Source of the DNA: an uncultured bacterium
Lineage (GTDB): Bacteria > Hydrogenedentota > Hydrogenedentia > Hydrogenedentales > CAILVY01
DNA length: 64,000 nt
Reading direction: 5' to 3'
NCBI GenBank assembly: GCA_937951485.1
Contig: CALEDJ010000010.1
Location: 51,350 to 115,349, forward strand
In this document: in pieces, positions 37,255 through 46,397 of the stretch
Layout of the letters: each line of letters opens with the position of its first letter
Position numbering within the stretch: position 1 is the first letter of the stretch
Notes under the pieces: generated by a model
What the model was told of the DNA's origin: nothing
Database searches by the model: none
The model's input: the letters and a program-made list of their open reading frames with translations, nothing else
Position numbers and translations under genes: made by a program

Positions 37255-37699
37255 CAGTGCTGACCAAAATATTCTTGGCGTTGAGAATAGCCTTCGATCA
37301 TGTTGAATTTTCCCCTCACCCCACCCCTCTCCCGGAGGGAGAGGGAGCAACAGTGTTCCTCAGGTGGCGTGGTAAACACCCTCTCCCGCAGGGAGAGGGA
37401 GCAACAGAATGCAATTCGACCATGCGCCGCACCACCCGTCCCACCCCTCTCCCGGCGGGAGAGGGAGCAACAGTGTTCCTCAGGTGGCGTGGTAAACACC
37501 CTCTCCCGCTGGGAGAGGGGTGGGGTGAGGGGGAACAAAACAGGCCCCCTTGGTACACGGGTCAATGATACCTCAGGAATCCCATGGAGCGGTTTGCGTA
37601 TGGAATAAGCCCGCCACATCATCTTGATTCAACAGGATTTTCCAAGGGTTTCAGGTTATGATCTTTCATCTTCTTGATAATCTGTTTTGGACAGCACTG
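37255..37699. mobile_element. MITE-like non-coding element, copy 1 (445 bp)
   Basis: Ends are inverted repeats CAGTGCTGACCAAAATA (37255 on) and, on the other strand, CAGTGCTGTCCAAAACAG (ending 37699). The interior holds palindromic CTCTCCCGGAGGGAGAG-type units separated by GGAGCAACAG spacers. Copy 2 at 52458-53014 is homologous over its ends and flanks in the opposite orientation. No reading frame for a transposase. Imperfect GAGAAAC stands on both outer sides. It sits inside the antiporter operon, between the DUF4040 and mnhB genes. Confidence 0.8.
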
Positions 37700-37726
37700 C
37701 GAGAAAACAAATAGTTGATTCAGCGC

Positions 37727-38464
37727 ATGAAGACGAATGAAGATATGATACAAGGAGCGCGCGCACCGCACCCGATTTTTTATTGGGGGATGACAGTGGG
37801 GGTGATTCTGTTCTTTGCCGCCTTGGTCTGGGCCATCCTCAGTCTGCCGCCAGCAGCGCCGGGCCTGTTTCGCCAAGTCAGCGACCGCATGCCGGAGAGC
37901 GGCGTGGAGAGCATGGTCACCGGCGTGTTGCTCAATTTCCGCGCTTATGACACGCTCCTGGAGATTGCGGTGTTGCTGGTGGCGGTGCTGGGACTGGGCG
38001 CGATCCGGCTGGGTAGTCGCGAGCCGCTGCCGGAAGCATTTACCGCCGGCCCGGTGCTCATGGAGTTTCTGCGCTTCCTGACACCTGTCATGGTCTTATT
38101 GGCGGGGTATCTGTTGTGGGTGGGCAGCAAATACCCGGGCGGCGCTTTCCAGGCGGGCGCGGTATTGGGCGCAGCGACCATCCTTCTGCAAATTGCCGGA
38201 AACATCCGCGCCGGCGACATCCCTCTGTGGCTGGAAAAGACCGTTCTGATCAGCGGTGTCTTCGTGTTCGCCGGGATTGGCGCAGCCTGTATGTTTTTCA
38301 ACGACCGATTTCTGCACTACCCGCAGGAATACGCCAAGGGATTGATACTGATCATTGAGGCGGCGGCGACCGTGTCCATCGGCGCGACGCTGATGGTACT
38401 TTTCGCAGGAAGGTCATTGGCGGACCCCCATGACGCCGAATCCGAGGAGGGGGAACACAGATGA
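37727..38464 (+). CDS. mnhB: MbhE-MnhB fusion subunit of the antiporter
   Basis: A 245-residue membrane protein. The first half (ESGVESMVTGVLLNFRAYDTLLE with following helix) matches MbhE, the last module of long MrpA proteins. The second half (FLRFLTPVMVLLAGYLLWVG, YPGGAFQAGAVLGAATILLQIAG) is MnhB/MrpB. ATG 37727 is the first ATG, but no good ribosome site is seen; a TTG at 37715 or ATG 37745 are alternatives. It begins 28 bp after the MITE-like element, whose insertion may have replaced its original leader. Confidence 0.85.
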   Translation: MKTNEDMIQGARAPHPIFYWGMTVGVILFFAALVWAILSLPPAAPGLFRQVSDRMPESGVESMVTGVLLNFRAYDTLLEIAVLLVAVLGLGAIRLGSREPLPEAFTAGPVLMEFLRFLTPVMVLLAGYLLWVGSKYPGGAFQAGAVLGAATILLQIAGNIRAGDIPLWLEKTVLISGVFVFAGIGAACMFFNDRFLHYPQEYAKGLILIIEAAATVSIGATLMVLFAGRSLADPHDAESEEGEHR

Positions 38465-38847
38465 CGGCATCGTTATGGTATGCCCTGATCGGGGCGGGAC
38501 TCGTCACTTTGGGTTTGCACAGCCTGACGCTGACGCCGCATGTGCTGCGCAAGGTCATTGCGTTGAACATTATGGGCAACGGTGTTTTTCTGATGCTGAT
38601 CAGCCTGGCGCGGCGCCTGCCCGATGCGACCAATCCCGCTCCCGATCCGGTGCCGCAGGCCATGGTGCTGACGGGGGTGGTGGTGGCGATCAGTTCCACG
38701 GCGCTTGCGTTGGCCCTGCTCCGGCGCTATTACGAAGCCTCCGGACGCACACATCTTCCGGAGGATGATGCCCTTTGGGGAATTGAGGAGGAACCACCGG
38801 GTCGCTTCGCGGTGATGCCGGATGGGGAGGATGATGATGACCACTGA
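38461..38847 (+). CDS. mnhC: Na+/H+ antiporter subunit MnhC/MrpC (NuoK-like)
   Basis: A 128-residue three-helix subunit like NuoK. LNIMGNGVFLMLISLARR and the following VPQAMVLTGVVVAISSTALALALLRRYYE match the family (LTxIVIxxAxTA type). The conserved Glu of NuoK on helix 2 is not obvious, as usual in MrpC. It overlaps mnhB by ATGA and extends about 20 acidic residues past the last helix. Confidence 0.9.
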   Translation: MTASLWYALIGAGLVTLGLHSLTLTPHVLRKVIALNIMGNGVFLMLISLARRLPDATNPAPDPVPQAMVLTGVVVAISSTALALALLRRYYEASGRTHLPEDDALWGIEEEPPGRFAVMPDGEDDDDH

Positions 38848-40318
38848 CCATCTCCTGCCCGCATTGCCGGTGATTCCCCTGTTTGGCGCATTGCTGGCCG
38901 TTATTGTGCCGCTGAACGCCCTCTGGGTGGTCCTACTGCTGGTCACTTTCGGGATTCTGGGCAGTCTTATTTCCCTGTTTGCCGTTCTGGTCAGTAAGGG
39001 TCCAATTCGTTCCAGTCTGGGCGGATGGGGCGTGCCGCTGGGAATTGACCTCTATGTGGACGGCACCGGGATGATGCTGTTGGCCATGACCGCCGGGTTG
39101 ATGATAGCCATTACCTTCTATTCGCATGCGTATTTCGGTCATGGCCGCCGCGCGCGGCGCTTCTGGCCGCTGTTTCTGCTGGTGTGGGCTTCGCTGAACA
39201 ACCTGTTTGTCACCGGCGACATCTTCAACATGTACGTGACCCTGGAATTGCTGGGCCTGCTTTCGGTGGGCCTGATTGCGCTGGCGGGCACACCCGCGGC
39301 CTATGCCGCCGCGTTGCGTTATCTTCTGGCAGCCTTGTGCGGTTCGCTTTTCTATCTGCTCGGCGTGGCGATGGTCTACAGCAACAGCGGCAATCTCGAC
39401 TGGATGGTGTTGCGCTTTCACCTTGTGAGCGGCCCGAGCGCCTATATTGCGTTGGGGTTGATAACCGCCGGATTGATGTTGAAGTCCGCCGTCTTTCCCC
39501 TGCATTTCTGGTTGCCGCCCGCCCATGCCAACGCCCCCGCCCCGGTAAGCGCGTTGCTTTCCGCATTGATGATCAAGGCGTCCTTCTATATCGCGCTGCG
39601 CATGTGGCTGTGGGTTTTTCCCGGTTCCATTCCCACGGAAACGGCGGGACCGTTGTTCGGCGTCTTGGGAGCCGTCGCCATTATCTACGGTTCATTGCAG
39701 GCCTTGCGGCAACACCGGCTTAAACTCATGATCGCCTATTCGACGGTCGCGCAGTTGGGGTATCTGTTCGTGTTCTTTGCGTTGAGCATGCGCCCGGAGG
39801 GCATGGAACAGGCGCTGCAGGCCGTGGTCTTCTTTGCGGTCTCGCATGCCTTCGCCAAGGCGGCCCTCTTCATGGCGTCCGGGGCTGTCATCCGGTCCTA
39901 CGGCCACGACTGGATAGACGGATTACAAGGGAGCGCCGAGCGGCTCCCCGCCGTCATGTTCGCCTTCGGCATCGCCGGAGTCAGTATCATGGGGCTGCCG
40001 CCCAGCGGCGGTTTTGTCGGCAAGTACCTGCTGATGAACACGGCTGTAGAACAGGGCCAATGGTTCTGGGCGGTCGTACCGGCGCTGGGCGGGCTTCTGG
40101 CGGCGGCATATATTTTCCGTGTGATCAATATTGCAATGAAGGCTGGCAGAGCGGCGCCCCTGGCGCGACCGGTCGGCAGCGGTCTGATCTGGCCTGCGTG
40201 GGGACTGGCGATCATTGCGGTGCTGCTGGGATTGCTGGCATTGCGGCCACTGGAAATCATCGCGATCGGGTCGCCGGTGTTTGAGGCGGGGCTTTTGCCG
40301 CCGGGGGGTGCGCCATGA
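38837..40318 (+). CDS. mnhD: Antiporter proton-translocating subunit MnhD, first copy
   Basis: A 493-residue, about 14-helix membrane protein of the proton_antipo_M family. YVTLELLGLLSVGLIAL carries the conserved Glu of the transmembrane core; FPLHFWLPPAHANAPAPVSALLSALMIKASFY holds the key Lys and His; SHAFAKAALFMASGA is the second Lys segment; PPSGGFVGKYLL the loop near the end. ATG 38837 is preferred, because GGGGAGG lies six bases before it and several ATG codons occur in tandem. Overlaps mnhC and the next copy. Confidence 0.92.
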   Translation: MTTDHLLPALPVIPLFGALLAVIVPLNALWVVLLLVTFGILGSLISLFAVLVSKGPIRSSLGGWGVPLGIDLYVDGTGMMLLAMTAGLMIAITFYSHAYFGHGRRARRFWPLFLLVWASLNNLFVTGDIFNMYVTLELLGLLSVGLIALAGTPAAYAAALRYLLAALCGSLFYLLGVAMVYSNSGNLDWMVLRFHLVSGPSAYIALGLITAGLMLKSAVFPLHFWLPPAHANAPAPVSALLSALMIKASFYIALRMWLWVFPGSIPTETAGPLFGVLGAVAIIYGSLQALRQHRLKLMIAYSTVAQLGYLFVFFALSMRPEGMEQALQAVVFFAVSHAFAKAALFMASGAVIRSYGHDWIDGLQGSAERLPAVMFAFGIAGVSIMGLPPSGGFVGKYLLMNTAVEQGQWFWAVVPALGGLLAAAYIFRVINIAMKAGRAAPLARPVGSGLIWPAWGLAIIAVLLGLLALRPLEIIAIGSPVFEAGLLPPGGAP

Positions 40319-41808
40319 CATGGTACAACTGGCTGCCTCTGTTGATCCTGGGCACTTCGCTGGTTCCGGCGGTATGGATTTTTTTTCTGCGGGAGGAATC
40401 GTATCGCACGCGCACGGCCGTCAACCTCGGCGGCGCGGTGTTGAAACTCGTGCTGGTGGCGCTGTTATTCGCCGAGGTGCGCCAGGGCCATGAGATCGTT
40501 TTTGAGTACCAGTTGATGCCCAAATTGACCATGAAATTTCAGGCCGACCCCCTGTCGCTGCTTTTTGTCAGCCTCTCCGCCTTGCTGTGGCTCTTGACCA
40601 CCATCTACGCCATCGGTTATCTGGAGGAATCGCCCAATCGCAGCCGATTTTTCGGCTTTTTCAGCCTGTGCGTGTCCACCACGGTGGGCATTGCAATGGC
40701 GGGGAATCTCATCACGCTGCTCATCTTCTACGAGTTGCTTTCGCTGACCACCTATCCACTGGTAATCCATCGGGGCAATGCGAAATCGCTTCAGGCCGGG
40801 TGGATTTACCTTGCATTCACAATGTTCGGCGGGGCGGTGCTGCTGGTGGGGGTCATCTGGCTGCAAAGCCTGGGGGGCGCGATTGATTTCAGGGCGACCG
40901 GCATCCTGGGTGAACTTCCGGAGGCGTCGTATGTCCGGCTTCAGGTCATCTTCTGGATGCTGATCCTGGGCTTTGGGGTCAAGGCGGCGCTTGTGCCGCT
41001 GCACGGCTGGCTGCCCGTGGCCATGGTTGCGCCTGCGCCGGTAAGCGCCCTGCTGCATGCCGTGGCGGTGGTGAAAGCGGGGGCCTTCGGCATCGTGCGG
41101 GTAATCTACGATGTATACGGCATCGAGTTCAGCCGCACACTGGGGCTGTTGACCCCGCTCGCGGTGCTCGCGAGTGTCACGATCGTTTACGGCTCTGTCC
41201 GCGCGCTCTATCAGGATGACCTCAAGAAGCGGCTGGCTTTTTCCACCATCAGCCAGGTTTCCTACATCATCCTGGGTTCCGCCGTGTTCGGCCCGCTGGC
41301 CACCATCGGCGGCATCGTTCATCTGGTGCATCAGGGCGTAATGAAGATCACGCTCTTTTTCTGCGCGGGAAACTTCGCGGAAACACTGGGCATCCACAAG
41401 GTCAGCGAGATGTCCGGCGTGGGGCGGCGCATGCCGGTCACCATGGCGGCGTTCACCCTTGGCGCGCTTGGCATGATCGGCGTGCCGCCGCTTGCGGGCT
41501 TCTTCAGCAAATGGTACATCGGCATGGGCGGGGTGGAGAACGGCCAGTACTGGGTGCCTGGGGTGCTGGTGATCAGCAGCATTCTCAACGCGGCCTATTT
41601 CCTGCCGATTCTCTACACAGGGTGGTTTGGCAGACAAGACCATGAATGGCATGGTCACCGTTCGTTTCCCGCACGATTTGAGACTTCACTCTCTTTGTTG
41701 GCGCCTGCGCTGGTTACCGCCGCGTTGTCGCTGCTTTTCGGCGTGTTCGCCGCCAGTCCGTTCAGTCCGCTGTATTGGGCGCGCTTCATCATGTTGGGAG
41801 AATACTGA
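40315..41808 (+). CDS. Antiporter proton-translocating subunit MnhD, second copy
   Basis: A 497-residue proton_antipo_M protein. LIFYELLSLTTYPLVIH has the conserved Glu, GVKAALVPLHGWLPVAMVAPAPVSALLHAVAVVKAGAF the Lys/His core and HQGVMKITLFFCAGN the third charged site. It differs clearly from the first copy, so it is a paralogous pump module and not a recent duplicate. ATGA overlap with the previous gene. In the Mrp/Mbh family it may take the place of the NuoL-like MrpA part. Confidence 0.9.
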   Translation: MTWYNWLPLLILGTSLVPAVWIFFLREESYRTRTAVNLGGAVLKLVLVALLFAEVRQGHEIVFEYQLMPKLTMKFQADPLSLLFVSLSALLWLLTTIYAIGYLEESPNRSRFFGFFSLCVSTTVGIAMAGNLITLLIFYELLSLTTYPLVIHRGNAKSLQAGWIYLAFTMFGGAVLLVGVIWLQSLGGAIDFRATGILGELPEASYVRLQVIFWMLILGFGVKAALVPLHGWLPVAMVAPAPVSALLHAVAVVKAGAFGIVRVIYDVYGIEFSRTLGLLTPLAVLASVTIVYGSVRALYQDDLKKRLAFSTISQVSYIILGSAVFGPLATIGGIVHLVHQGVMKITLFFCAGNFAETLGIHKVSEMSGVGRRMPVTMAAFTLGALGMIGVPPLAGFFSKWYIGMGGVENGQYWVPGVLVISSILNAAYFLPILYTGWFGRQDHEWHGHRSFPARFETSLSLLAPALVTAALSLLFGVFAASPFSPLYWARFIMLGEY

Positions 41809-41809
41809 C

Positions 41810-43552
41810 ATGACGGGTTGGTTGTTGCTGGTATCCGTTTTCTGGCCGTTGCTGTTGGTCGGCGCGATGGGCCTGCGATTGACACGGCGTTTTGCGCTCC
41901 GCGTTGCGCCGTGGGCGGCGCTGCCGGCGCTGGCGGCGGCGTTGCTTCTGCCTGACGGCGTTGCTGTTGGATTGCCCTGGGTCTTCATCGGTAGCGCGTT
42001 TGCGCTGGATGCGCTGGCGCGCGCATTTCTCATCTTCAGCGCCGCCCTGTGGCTTGCCGCCGGCATTTACGCCTCGGGCTATCTGAAAGCCACTCATGAT
42101 GCGCGGGAAATTTCGTTTTTCTCCTGGTTTCTCGCCACGATGGGCGGCAACCTCGCCCTGATTCCCGCGCAGGACATGGTGACCTACATTGTCTTTTTCG
42201 CCCTGATGGGGTTCAGCGCATACGGACTTGTCGTCCATGATCCCACCTCGCAGAATCTCCGCGCGGGCCGCGTCTATATCAGCATGACGGTGCTTGGCGA
42301 GATGGCCGCCTTTGTCGGACTACTCTGGGCGGCGTACCTCGCCGGCGGCCAGACGGGGTTCACGGTCAGCGTCACTGCGTTGCAGGCGTCTCCGTACCGG
42401 GACGTAATCCTGCTGCTGCTCTTCACAGGGTTCGGGATCAAACTCGGCGTCATGCCCCTGCATGTCTGGCTGCCGCTGGCGCATCCCGCCGCGCCTACGC
42501 CCGCCAGTGCGGTGCTGAGCGGGGTCATGATCAAGACTGGTCTGCTGCTGTGGCTGCGCATCTTTCCCATTGGGACCGGGGCGGGCGACTGGGCGGGTGT
42601 GCTCGTTGGCGTCGGCTTGTTCACCGCGTTTGCGGGCGCGCTGATCGGCATGACACAGACCCATCCCAAAGCGCTGCTGGCCTATTCCAGCGTCAGCCAG
42701 ATGGGCCTGGCGGCCATTGCGGTGGGCATCGGCCTGGCCACGGCGGGGAAAAGCACCGCTGTAATGCCCGCCATCGCGCTGTTCGCCGCGCATCATGCAT
42801 TCGCGAAGGGCGCCCTGTTTCTTGGGGTGGGCCTCGCGGCCTGCGAGACCTCCGCGCGGAACCGCCGGCTGCTCGCCGCCGGACTGGCCATTTGCGGCGC
42901 GTCGCTGGCCGGGTTTCCCCTGACCGGCGGCATGGCCGCCAAAGGGGGGCTGAAATACCTCGCCGCCGGGGTGGAAATGCCTTGGAGTGGTCTCTTGGAA
43001 TGGCTGCTGCCCCTTACCGGCATCACCACCATGCTGCTGGTGATTCGATTCCTGTGCATCGCCGCGGCGCGTCCGGGCGAACCGCACGGCGCTTGGAACC
43101 CGCCGATGTTTGTCCCCTGGGCCGTGTTGGTGTCGGGGGTGCTGGCGCTGCCCTGGCTGGCGCTTGCGATGGGATGGGTCGGCGTGAAACAGGCGGGGCT
43201 TTACCCGGCGGGCGCATGGAAAGCAGCCTGGCCACCGCTGCTCGCGGTCTTTGTCGCGGTGGCTGTGTGGAACATGCCGCGCATGCGAAGCGCTCTGTCG
43301 CGCATCCGCATTCCCACCGGCGATGTTCTCTCGGTATTTGTTCTGCTGTTGGAAAGATCGCTTGCTTTGTTCCGTTTTTCCATTGAGTCTCCATCGCGGG
43401 TGATTCAGGGGATACCGTCCGCGCTGCTGGCCCAATGGAAACAACACCACGGCACTCTGCTGCAACGCATGGCCCGCTACGAAAACTTCACCCTCGGCAT
43501 GCTGCTCATGACAGCCCTGGCCCTCGGCATGGCCTGGATGCTCTGGCCGTAA
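41810..43552 (+). CDS. Proton-translocating subunit, third MnhD-like copy
   Basis: A 580-residue proton_antipo_M-type membrane protein. FVFFALMGFSAYGLVVHDP and GFGIKLGVMPLHVWLPLAHPAAPTPASAVLSGVMIKTG have the Lys/His pattern; HHAFAKGALFLGVG the later one. About 100 residues follow the core and include a final hydrophobic helix (FTLGMLLMTALALGMAW). It starts two bases after the previous stop with GGGAG upstream. Three such subunits in one operon is more than the usual two of Mrp complexes. Confidence 0.88.
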   Translation: MTGWLLLVSVFWPLLLVGAMGLRLTRRFALRVAPWAALPALAAALLLPDGVAVGLPWVFIGSAFALDALARAFLIFSAALWLAAGIYASGYLKATHDAREISFFSWFLATMGGNLALIPAQDMVTYIVFFALMGFSAYGLVVHDPTSQNLRAGRVYISMTVLGEMAAFVGLLWAAYLAGGQTGFTVSVTALQASPYRDVILLLLFTGFGIKLGVMPLHVWLPLAHPAAPTPASAVLSGVMIKTGLLLWLRIFPIGTGAGDWAGVLVGVGLFTAFAGALIGMTQTHPKALLAYSSVSQMGLAAIAVGIGLATAGKSTAVMPAIALFAAHHAFAKGALFLGVGLAACETSARNRRLLAAGLAICGASLAGFPLTGGMAAKGGLKYLAAGVEMPWSGLLEWLLPLTGITTMLLVIRFLCIAAARPGEPHGAWNPPMFVPWAVLVSGVLALPWLALAMGWVGVKQAGLYPAGAWKAAWPPLLAVFVAVAVWNMPRMRSALSRIRIPTGDVLSVFVLLLERSLALFRFSIESPSRVIQGIPSALLAQWKQHHGTLLQRMARYENFTLGMLLMTALALGMAWMLWP

Positions 43553-43747
43553 ATCCAAGGCGATTTTTCATCAGGGGCCGATTCGCCTGTCATGTTATCC
43601 GCTTCGGCAACGCCGCGCAAAACTGGCATCCCATAATGGGATTGTGCTATCCAATGCGCCGGCGGTTCCGTTTGGCAATGATGCTGTGGTGGAATCCAGA
43701 AGCACTTCGGCGTATTCTTTTCAAGCCCTTACCGGAAGGCGGACACC

Positions 43748-45016
43748 ATGAAGGAATCTCGTTCTTTTTCCCGTCGGACTTTTCTCAAAGGCGCGCTGGC
43801 GGCGGGCGCATTCACCATTGTGCCGCGGAAATGTCTGGGGGGACAGGGCTACACCGCCCCCAGCGAGGAAATCACGCGCGCGATTCTCGGCGTTGGGGGG
43901 ATGGGTCGCGGCCACATGGGATACACTATCGGGCCTTTGCTCGCGGTGTGCGATGTTGACAAAGCGCACCTGCAGCAGGCGTTGGAGGCGGCGCCTCCCG
44001 GGGTGCAGGGCTATCGCGATTTCCGCGAAGTGCTCGCGCGTCCCGACATTGACGTCGTGCATATCGCCACCCCGCCGCACTGGCACGGCATCATGTCCGT
44101 CATGGCCGCGGAAGCGGGTAAGGACATCTGGTGCGAAAAACCCATGACCCGCACCATCGGTGAAGGCCGGAAAGTGGTGGAAGCGGTGCAGCGCAACCAA
44201 CGCATCTTCCGCCTCAACACCTGGTTCCGTTTCCAGAGTGATTTCTATGGCTTCGGCAGCACCGTTGCGCCCATCAAGAAACTGGTGGACAGCGGCATGT
44301 TGGGCTGGCCGCTCAAGGTCAAGGTGAGCCGAAAGACCGGCTTCGATTTCAAATTTCAATGGGTGGGCAAAACGCACCTGCCGCCGGAGCCCGTGCCGGA
44401 AGTTCTCGATTACGACATGTGGCTGGGACCCGCCCCCGTAAAGCCCTACCACCCCCACCGCGTGCACAGCACCTTTCGGGGGTATTGGGATTACGACGGC
44501 GGCGGCCTCGGCGACATGGGGCAGCATTACCTCGATCCGGTGCAATACCTGCTGAACAAAGACGATGACAGCCCGATCTATATCGAGGTGGACGCGCCGC
44601 AACAGCACCCCGACGCGGCCGGCCGGTGGCGGCGCATCCGCATGCAATATGCGGATGGTTGCGAGATCATTCTGGAAGGCGAGGGGAGCGAGACCGATGG
44701 ACCATACATCGAGGGGCCCGGAGGAAAACTCTTCAAGGGATTTGAATCCGATATACCGAACCTGAAAGCGAAAGTCGCGCAGTTGCCGGACCCCGAACCG
44801 CAGGTGACGGATTTCGCCGAGGCCGTCCGCACGCGCCGAACCTTCGCGCTCAACGAGGCCAACGGCCACCGGTCCTGCACCCTCGTGAATCTGGGGATCA
44901 TCGCCGTGCGCCTGGGGCGTAACCTGCAGTTTGACCCGGTAACCCAGCAATTTCCGAATGACGAAATGGCAAACCGCCTCATCCACCAGCCGATGCGCGC
45001 CCCATGGCTTGTCTGA
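43748..45016 (+). CDS. Tat-exported Gfo/Idh/MocA family oxidoreductase
   Basis: A 422-residue periplasmic dehydrogenase-like protein. SRRTFLKG in a charged-hydrophobic leader is a twin-arginine signal. LGVGGMGRGHMG is the NAD(P)-binding loop, ATPPHWHGIM a substrate-site stretch, and CEKPM the conserved EKP motif. GGGLGDMGQHYLDPVQYLL is the family second domain signature. Tat-exported forms are abundant in Planctomycetota and related phyla and probably act on sugars. It is followed after 46 bp by a HEAT-repeat gene. Confidence 0.92.
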   Translation: MKESRSFSRRTFLKGALAAGAFTIVPRKCLGGQGYTAPSEEITRAILGVGGMGRGHMGYTIGPLLAVCDVDKAHLQQALEAAPPGVQGYRDFREVLARPDIDVVHIATPPHWHGIMSVMAAEAGKDIWCEKPMTRTIGEGRKVVEAVQRNQRIFRLNTWFRFQSDFYGFGSTVAPIKKLVDSGMLGWPLKVKVSRKTGFDFKFQWVGKTHLPPEPVPEVLDYDMWLGPAPVKPYHPHRVHSTFRGYWDYDGGGLGDMGQHYLDPVQYLLNKDDDSPIYIEVDAPQQHPDAAGRWRRIRMQYADGCEIILEGEGSETDGPYIEGPGGKLFKGFESDIPNLKAKVAQLPDPEPQVTDFAEAVRTRRTFALNEANGHRSCTLVNLGIIAVRLGRNLQFDPVTQQFPNDEMANRLIHQPMRAPWLV

Positions 45017-45062
45017 ATCGCAGAATGAACGCAAGATTGAAGTGAAAAAGGACAAAACCGAG

Positions 45063-46214
45063 ATGAAACGATATGTTCAGTGGATGATGCCGCTTGTTCT
45101 GATGTGGTCCTCTTCGGTTGTCGCCGAAGGCGCGCTGGATGAACTACTGCAACGTTTTCCGGGGCAGAATCAATCAGAAACAGAACATCTTGCCAGGGAA
45201 CTGCTTGGGCGCGGACCGGAGGCGATTAAAGCCCTTTGCGGCATGCTGCACCCCTTCAGCGTTACAGACGATTCAGCGGCGCAGTTTGCGTTGAACGCAA
45301 TCACGGTCTACGCCACGTGTCCGGATGTGGCGGAATCGGAGCGGTTGGCCGTGGTGAAGGGTTTGCTGCTTGGCTTGGATGCGTCACAGGATTTGGAGGT
45401 GAAAGCGCTTATCATCCGCCAACTTCAGTTTTGCGGCAAAGACGAAGTGGTGGCGCCATTGGCTGCGTACCTGGATGATGCACAACTGGGCGAACCGGCT
45501 GCAAAGGCATTGGCCGCCATTGCCACGCCCGCTGCGACGCGGGTGCTTGCCGATGCGTTGGGGCGGGCGGAGGGAGATCGACGTCTCCCCCTGATTACGG
45601 CGTTGGGTACGCTGCTTCATCGTGAGAGTATTCCCATATTGACGGTCCTGGCGCAGGATGAGGACGTTGTGGTGCAGTTTGCGGCATCCCGGGCGCTGGC
45701 AATCATTGCAGCCGCGCCGCCGCCCCCTGAAGAACCGGAACCGTCGTATCCGACCGATTCGGAAGCGTGGCGGCGGATTGAGGCTAAGATCAGTGAAGCA
45801 TCGGCGCTTGCCGCCGCAGGAAAAAAACGTCAGGCGGCGCGCATGCTCCAACAACATGTCAGGGAATTGATCGATCCGGCGTATACGCCGTTGCGCAGCG
45901 CCGCCCTGACCCAATTGGTGGCCGTCCAGGGCAAGGGCAGCCTGAAGCATCTGCTGGAGGCGATGAACAGCGACAATCCCGAGTACCGGGCTGCAGCGCT
46001 GGGGTGCGCGGGAAAGATTCCCGGTCGCGCGGTCACGCGGCGTTGGGTAAACACATTGAACCGCGTGTCGCCCGAAGTGCAAGTCGAAATCATCCGTATG
46101 CTGGGCGAACGCGGCGATCCTTCAGCGGTCCCGACGTTGAAGCACATGCAGAAAAACGCGGAGCCGGAGGTTCAAAGAGCGGCTGCCATTGCTTTGGTGT
46201 TGTTGCAGAAATAA
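45063..46214 (+). CDS. Exported HEAT-repeat protein
   Basis: A 383-residue protein. The first 22 residues are a signal peptide (MPLVLMWSSSVVAEG). The rest is helical repeats of about 30-35 residues, seen in AVVKGLLLGLDASQDLEVKAL, VLADALGRAEGDRRLPLITALGTL and YRAAALGCAGKIPGR. A Pro-rich linker (PPPPEEPEPSYP) splits the repeats into two blocks. It probably acts as a scaffold. It is 46 bp after the Gfo/Idh/MocA gene and may share a transcript. No enzyme motif. Confidence 0.8.
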   Translation: MKRYVQWMMPLVLMWSSSVVAEGALDELLQRFPGQNQSETEHLARELLGRGPEAIKALCGMLHPFSVTDDSAAQFALNAITVYATCPDVAESERLAVVKGLLLGLDASQDLEVKALIIRQLQFCGKDEVVAPLAAYLDDAQLGEPAAKALAAIATPAATRVLADALGRAEGDRRLPLITALGTLLHRESIPILTVLAQDEDVVVQFAASRALAIIAAAPPPPEEPEPSYPTDSEAWRRIEAKISEASALAAAGKKRQAARMLQQHVRELIDPAYTPLRSAALTQLVAVQGKGSLKHLLEAMNSDNPEYRAAALGCAGKIPGRAVTRRWVNTLNRVSPEVQVEIIRMLGERGDPSAVPTLKHMQKNAEPEVQRAAAIALVLLQK

Positions 46215-46397
46215 CCATAGCGTCTGCATACTGGAATTTTTCCAGCATTTTTTCTGACGAAAATCTCCGAAGAAAGACGGAAGTCCTGTTGTGACTGCTC
46301 TCCAGATTGCGCCACAACAAAGAGTATGCCAAGGCGGTATGCCAATATCTTTTTCGCTGGTGCGATAAGGAATGTTACCGAACACAGGGGACTGCGC

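Noticed and set aside
37310-37520. CRISPR-like array of CTCTCCC repeats
   Set aside because: The repeated units are palindromic and unevenly spaced, spacers are near-identical, and no cas gene is present; it is the core of the MITE-like element.
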